From Filosporella fistucella (Eukaryota; Ascomycota; Leotiomycetes; Helotiales): 64,000 bases of DNA. The DNA lies in NCBI GenBank assembly GCA_030077755.1, contig JAQJZZ010000017.1:186001-250000 (forward strand), in the 5' to 3' direction. This document shows, one piece after another, positions 58,030 to 64,000 of the stretch. The first letter of the stretch is position 1. Every line of letters starts with the position of its first letter. Under the pieces are notes generated by a model. It saw only the letters and a program-made list of their open reading frames with translations, had not been told where the DNA came from and did not search any database. A program made the translations under genes and the position numbers.

Positions 58030-61000
58030 ATGAGCTCTATCGTCTTCGTCGTATCGGCTTTGGAAGCTATTGCAGCTTCCAAAGAGGCCCACAAGAAACC
58101 GGACCTCAACGCATCTGTTCAGCATGCCCTGAAAGAGATCAAGGCCAATGAGCCTCAATTACCTGACCCCGAAACTATATTTGCACCGCTTCAATTAGCG
58201 ACAAAATCGGGGAGTATTCCTCTAACCACGACTGCCTTGGACTGCATCGGGAAACTCATAAGCTATTCCTATTTCTCCGTACCAACATCGCCGAATGCAG
58301 ATAAAGAAGCATCGAGGGAACCGCTGATTGAGCGAGCTATCGATACGATATGCGATTGCTTTCAGGGGGAACCTACACCGGTAGAAATCCAGCTGCAGAT
58401 TGTCAAATCCCTACTGGCAGCCGTGCTGAATGACAAAATTGTAGTGCATGGAGCTGGACTGCTGAAGGCCGTCCGACAGGTTTATAATGTATTCCTACTC
58501 TCGAAAAGCAGTGCGAATCAGCAGGTGGCTCAAGGAACATTGACGCAGATGGTCGGGACAGTGTTTGAAAGAGTGAAGACCCGGATACACATGAAAGAGG
58601 CCAGATTAAATTTGTCAAAGTTGGGAAAGAGTGCTGGAAATACAAGCTCGTTCACGGTCGATGCAGCAGATTCGAATGAAGCGGCTGGGAGCAACGAAGA
58701 GGAATCTGTCGAAGAGGCTGCATCTGAAGCTCCCTCAAATGACGATGGACCAAAACTTACCCTGAAAGACCTCGAACATCGAAAAAGCTTCGACGATTCA
58801 CAGATGGGAGAAGGGCCTACAATGGTGACGCAGGTAAAACATGCGCAAACATCACCACGGTCTGCTTCAGGTCAAGCACCAACGGAGAGTAGCATAGAAG
58901 ATGGTATGGACTCCGACGATACCGAGGACGAGGTATACATTCGAGATGCATATCTAGTCTTCCGGTCATTCTGCAATCTTAGCACCAAAGTTCTGCCTCC
59001 CGACCAACTTTACGATTTAAAGGGGCAGGCAATGCGGTCAAAATTGATTTCTCTACACCTTATTCACACCTTACTCAATAATAATATGCTCGTCTTCATT
59101 TCTCCATTATGTACCATCACCAATAGCAAAAGCAATGAGCCTACTGGATTTTTGCAGGCTATCAAATTTTACTTATGTCTCAGCATCACTCGAAATGGCG
59201 CAAGTTCGGTTGATAGAGTTTTTGAGGTTTGCTGCGAAATTTTTTGGCTGATGCTAAAATTTATGAGAGCGCCATTCAAGGTGGGTTAGTGAGAAAGGAG
59301 ACGGATACGAGCTGACAATTTGTAGAAAGAGATTGAGGTGTTCATGAATGAGATCTATTTGGCGTTATTAGAGAGAAGGAATGCTCCAGTGGTGCAAAAA
59401 CTTTACTTCATGGGTATTTTGCATCGCTTCTGTGCTGACCCAAGAGCTTTGGTTGAGACGTATCTCAACTATGACTGCGATCGAAACGTAGTCGACAACA
59501 TGTTCCAAATTCTGATCGAGGATCTGTCAAAAGCAGCTAGTCAAGCCGTTATGATTTCTCCTTTCCACCAGCAACAGTACGAGGAGAAGGCTGCGAAAGG
59601 GAATTTGAATGGAGAGTGGCAATCGAAGGGACTTCTCCCACCTCCCCTCTCGACTGCTCACATGAATGATCGCCATAATGGGTACGAGGATGAAATACCA
59701 AAAGAGTACATTGTCAAACGACAGGCATTGGATTGTTTGGTAGAGACGTTGAGATCGCTCGTAAACTGGTCACAAGAAGGCATTGCAGATGTGACGAGTG
59801 GACTAGGAGGCGATGTTAGAGCGTCAGAGGATTTCCGACAATCAATTGATCCATCATTCAATGATAGTGCATCGAGGATAACCACTGGCGAAACTCCAAT
59901 ACCACCTTCTACCCCTGTCATTGACGATGATCCGGATCAACTCGAAAAGGAGAAGCAGCGAAAGACCGCCTTGAGCAACGCTATCAAGCAATTCAACTTC
60001 AAACCGAAGCGAGGTATCAAAGCATTGCTGGAAGAAGGGTTCATTCCTGAAGATACACCAGATGCAATTGCCAAATTTCTACTTACTGAGGAGAGACTCG
60101 ATAAAGCTCAGATTGGGGAATATTTGGGAGAGGGGGATGAGCGGAATATTGCAATTATGCATGCTTTCGTTGATGCAATGGATTTCACCAAGAGGCGTTT
60201 CGTGGATTCCTTACGACAGTTCCTGCAATCATTCCGACTTCCGGGAGAAGCCCAAAAGATCGATCGATACATGCTGAAGTTCGCCGAGCGATATGTCACT
60301 GGCAACCCGAATGCATTCGCAAATGCAGACACAGCGTATGTGCTGTCTTACTCGGTTGTCATGTTGAACACCGATCAACATAGTAAAAATGTTGTAAAGC
60401 GAATGACGAAAGAAGACTTCATCAAGAATAATAGAGGCATTAACGATAACGCAAATCTTCCAGACGAATACCTAATTGGCATCTATGAGGAGATCCAGCG
60501 TGATGAAATTGTTCTGAAAAGTGAACGAGAGACAGCGGCCGCTCAAGGGATCGTTCCCCAAACGACTGGTGGCATTGCAGCAGGTATCGGGCAGGCATTT
60601 GCAACTGTTGGCCGAGATCTTCAACGAGAGGCATATCTTCAGCAATCAGAAGAGATATCCCATCGATCAGAACAGCTGTTTAAGAATTTGTTCCGGAACC
60701 AACGCAAAAATGCTGCAAAATCCGGAGCTGTAAAATTCATTCCCGCAACTTCATTCAAGCATGTCGGCCCAATGTTTGATGTGACTTGGATGTCCTTTTT
60801 CTCCGGCCTGTCTGGACAAATGCAAAATGCTCACAACATCGAAATTATCAAATTGTGTATGGAAGGAATGAAGCTTGCAATCCGGATTGCTTGCCTTTTC
60901 GATTTGGAAACACCAAGAGAGGCATTTGTTTCTGCGCTGAAAAATGCTACCAATCTCAACAACCCCACTGAAATGCAAGCAAAGAACGTCGAAGCTCTAA

Positions 61001-63531
61001 AGGTATTAATCGATATTGGCCAGACAGAAGGCAACCTTTTGAAGGGATCATGGCGAGATATTCTGATGTGCATCAGTCAGCTCGATAGATTACAGCTTAT
61101 CTCCGATGGTGTGGATGAGAGCTCGATACCGGACGTTTCGAAAGCTAGAATTGTCACGCCGTCGCGGCAAGATACCACTGCTTCAAGAAAATCGAGTCAG
61201 TCTCAAAGACCAACACGCCCTCGTCCGCGTTCTACTACATCGAGCACAAGCTACTCGATGGAGATTGCCATGGAAAGCCGGTCAGATGAAGTCATCAAAG
61301 GGGTGGACAGGATTTTCACCAACACAGAACATCTTAGCGGTGATGCTATTGTCCATTTCGTACGTGCTCTGACAGAAGTCAGTTGGGAGGAGATCAAAAT
61401 TTCTGGGCAAAACGATTCGCCGAGAACCTACAGTCTTCAAAAGCTCGTCGAGATCAGTTATTATAACATGACTCGTGTAAGATTCGAGTGGACAAATATC
61501 TGGGTGGTATTAGGAGAACATTTCAACCGAGTTGGATGTTACAATAATACTGCCGTGGTCTTCTTCGCACTTGACTCGCTACGACAATTGTCTATGCGGT
61601 TCATGGAGATCGAAGAACTACCGGGTTTCAAATTCCAGAAGGACTTCCTGAAACCTTTCGAGCATGTCATGTCAAATAGCACGGTCGTAAGTGTGAAAGA
61701 CATGGCACTTCGATGTCTAATTCAGATGATTCAAGCTCGAGGAGAAAATATCCGATCCGGATGGAGGACAATGTTTGGAGTTTTCACTGTAGCAGCTCGG
61801 GAGCCATATGAGAGTATCGTCAATTTGGCGTTTGAGAACGTCAACCAAGTGTATAAGACACGCTTTGGTGTTGTCATTTCTCAGGGTGCATTTGCTGATC
61901 TCATCGTATGCCTGACTGAATTTTCCAAGAACATGAAGTTTCAGAAGAAAGGTCTACAAGCGATGGAGACCTTGAAATCCATCATACCCAAAATGTTGAA
62001 GACTCCAGAATGTCCGCTGTCGAACCGGTCAAATGCCAATTCCGACGGGTCGTTGAAATCCGCGGAATTATCTTCGAAGCAAGTCAGCCGCACGACACAG
62101 GAAGAAGCTTTCTGGTTCCCTGTGTTATTTGCATTTCACGATGTATTGATGACCGGCGAGGACTTGGAAGTCAGATCCAATGCTCTAAATTATCTGTTCG
62201 ACTCTTTAATACGCTATGGTGGAGACTTCCCTCCAGATTTCTGGGACATTCTCTGGAGGCAACTTCTGTACCCGATTTTCATGGTGCTGAAGTCAAAATC
62301 TGAAATGTCAAATGTTCTCAACCACGAAGAACTTTCCGTATGGCTCTCTACTACCATGATCCAAGCGCTCCGAAATATGATCACCCTCTTCACCCACTAC
62401 TTCGAGTCACTCGAGTATATGCTTGACAGATTCTTGGATCTACTTGCTCTCTGCATATGCCAAGAGAATGACACAATCGCAAGAATTGGGAGCAATTGTC
62501 TGCAACAGCTCATATTGCAGAACGTAACCAAATTCACTCCAGAACATTGGTCAAAGATCGTTGGTGCATTTGTCGAGCTGTTCGAGAGGACAACTGCGGT
62601 TCAGCTCTTCTCTGCTGCTACATCGTCCGGAACAACGAATGGCGAACATGGTGCTTCTCCTATCGATGATATAGGGGACGACAAATCTCTAAAGATCAAT
62701 GGCACAAATGGCTCTTCAACACCTGACGCAGAAAGTATCGATGAAAAGGCCGAAACTCCTACTGCTCAAACACCGGATCTTGAAGACTATAAACCACAAT
62801 CAGGTCTCCAACAACAACCCATCGTTGTAACTACTGCCCGCCGTCGCTTCTTCAATAAAATCATCACCCGCTGCGTCCTCCAACTCCTTATGATCGAGAC
62901 CGTCAGCGAACTCTTCTCCAACGACGCCGTATACGCTCAAATACCTTCTCCAGAACTCCTGCGACTCATGGCCCTTCTTAAAAAGAGCTACCTCTTCGCC
63001 AAGAAATTCAACGAGAACAAAGAGTTAAGGATGAGGCTCTGGAGAGAAGGTTTCATGAAACAGCCTCCCAATCTACTCAAACAAGAAAGTGGCAGTGCAG
63101 CCACATACGTCAGCATCCTCCTCCGAATGTACCACGATGATGGCGAAGAGCGCACACGCAACAGATCTGACACTGAATCTGCACTCGTCCCTCTCTGCGC
63201 TGACATTATCCGCTCCTTCACTTCCTTGGAAGAAGAATCTCAACAACGCAACATCATTGCCTGGCGTCCTGTCGTCGTCGATGTTCTAGAGGGATACACC
63301 AATTTCCCTCGCGAGGGATTCGAGAAATACATTGAGGTTTTCTATCCGCTTTCAGTGGAGCTGCTTAATAGAGACCTCGGGCCTGAAGTCAGGATGGCAT
63401 TACAGGGATTGTTGAGGAGAGTAGGAGAGGTTAGATTAGGGTTAGTGATGAGGAGGGGTAGGGAGTACAAGTCCGACGGAGAGGAGTTTTGGACGGAGGA
63501 GAAAATCGAGCGCTGCTCGGTGATGAGATGA
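58030..63531 (+). CDS. SEC7: Sec7, ARF guanine-nucleotide exchange factor (BIG/Sec7 type)
   Basis: Exons 58030-59280 and 59326-63531 (45-nt intron) give 1818 aa, normal for fungal Sec7. Order: a DCB-like N-terminal helical region; an acidic disordered segment at about 215-300; the HUS box region (around ILIEDLSKAASQAVMISPF); the Sec7 domain at about 630-820 with the catalytic Glu725 in FRLPGEAQKIDR and MLNTDQHSKNV; then HDS helical repeats to the C-terminus. It activates Arf1 at the trans-Golgi and is essential in yeast. A disordered Ser/Thr patch after the Sec7 domain (SRKSSQSQRPTRPRPR) is a possible phosphoregion. The start is the first ATG; the DCB region begins directly, so an extra upstream exon is unlikely but possible. 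Confidence 0.95.
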
Positions 63532-64000
63532 TGCACGTGCGTGGGTAGATAGATAGAGTCTTTTCAGGTTTGCTTGTTGACTGGTTGGTTGGGAATAGAT
63601 AGGCTTTGGGCGATTTGTAGGAGGGAATGAAATGTATTCATATGTGGTTTGGTGTGTTATATTTTGATTTCTGGTGTGAGCTGGTGGGATATATGTGGGA
63701 TCTGCATTCTCTTTCCTTTTCTCCTTCTCTCCTTCAGCCTCACCTCTTCTAATCTTCGACCCCACAAGCTCCATGCATCTCTTCTTTCAATTCCCAAATC
63801 TTGCATTTTCTACCCATAGATCCAGAAAGACCAGTGTCAAGTGTCTCTCATTCATCTAGCTTTCCTTGTTCGGATGCTCTGGAAAGTTCCCTGCTGTGAT
63901 AGAGACTGCTCTGTTCTTAGCACGTTGTCCAATCTCTCGTTTGTTCAGTCTGATGCACCGTATAGTGTCTCGTCGTATTAATATTCCGTGATTTGGACCA
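63532..64000. other. SEC7 3' flank to window end
   Basis: T/G- and pyrimidine-rich non-coding sequence. No gene is supported before the right edge. Confidence 0.5.

Noticed and set aside
57864..58151. 95-codon plus-strand frame overlapping the SEC7 start
   Set aside because: Out of phase with SEC7 and without any feature of its own.
1..64000. CRISPR arrays, rRNA, bacterial operons or phage features
   Set aside because: No regularly spaced repeats or rRNA-like sequence seen; gene structure is eukaryotic throughout.

Overview
The window is nuclear DNA of a filamentous ascomycete, most likely a Leotiomycetes/Helotiales-type fungus (an inference, not proven here). The evidence is the density of short 45-70 nt spliceosomal introns with GTRNGT donors, CTRAY branch sites and YAG acceptors, the fungal housekeeping genes (SEC7, LAT1, PEP7/VAC1, MET8), and fungal-only families such as PigL_N-type proteins, FSH1 hydrolases and highly reducing polyketide synthases. 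Exon structures below were assembled by hand by matching splice sites to reading frame and family conservation.

Left part (1-6.2 kb): a gene tail, a HET-C2-like glycolipid transfer protein, a SET-domain protein, and about 2.4 kb with no convincing gene. Centre (6.2-31.3 kb): an accessory block that looks like a secondary-metabolite cluster. It holds a DHA2 MFS transporter, a Cys-rich membrane protein, a conserved secreted protein of unknown function, a full-length ABC-B (Pmd1/MDR) exporter, an FSH1-type serine hydrolase, a highly reducing PKS (KS-AT-DH-pseudoKR-ER-KR-ACP, about 2313 aa, no C-methyltransferase and no releasing domain), and a class A flavin monooxygenase. A plausible division of labour is that the PKS builds the chain, the FSH hydrolase frees it, the monooxygenase tailors it, and the ABC and/or MFS pumps export it. 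No cluster transcription factor was recognised.

A gene-poor, AT-rich, repeat-like stretch (31.3-33.6 kb) follows. Then come a PigL_N-type protein, a secreted Cys-containing protein gene broken by premature stop codons, and a 691-aa intronless protein of unknown function (33.6-41 kb).

Right part (41-64 kb): a DUF1810 protein, a second DHA2 MFS transporter, a proline-rich conserved fungal protein with a GC-AG intron, a MITE-like element with perfect 20-bp inverted arms, an SRR1-like protein, an extended SDR reductase, a GlcG/DUF336 protein, MET8, PEP7/VAC1, LAT1 (pyruvate dehydrogenase E2) and the ARF exchange factor SEC7. This part looks like ordinary conserved chromosome.

The points most worth following up are the PKS cluster (a Glu where the DH catalytic Asp is expected, a degenerate ER nucleotide motif, a GC-AG intron in the KS), the broken secreted-protein gene, and the MITE-like element.
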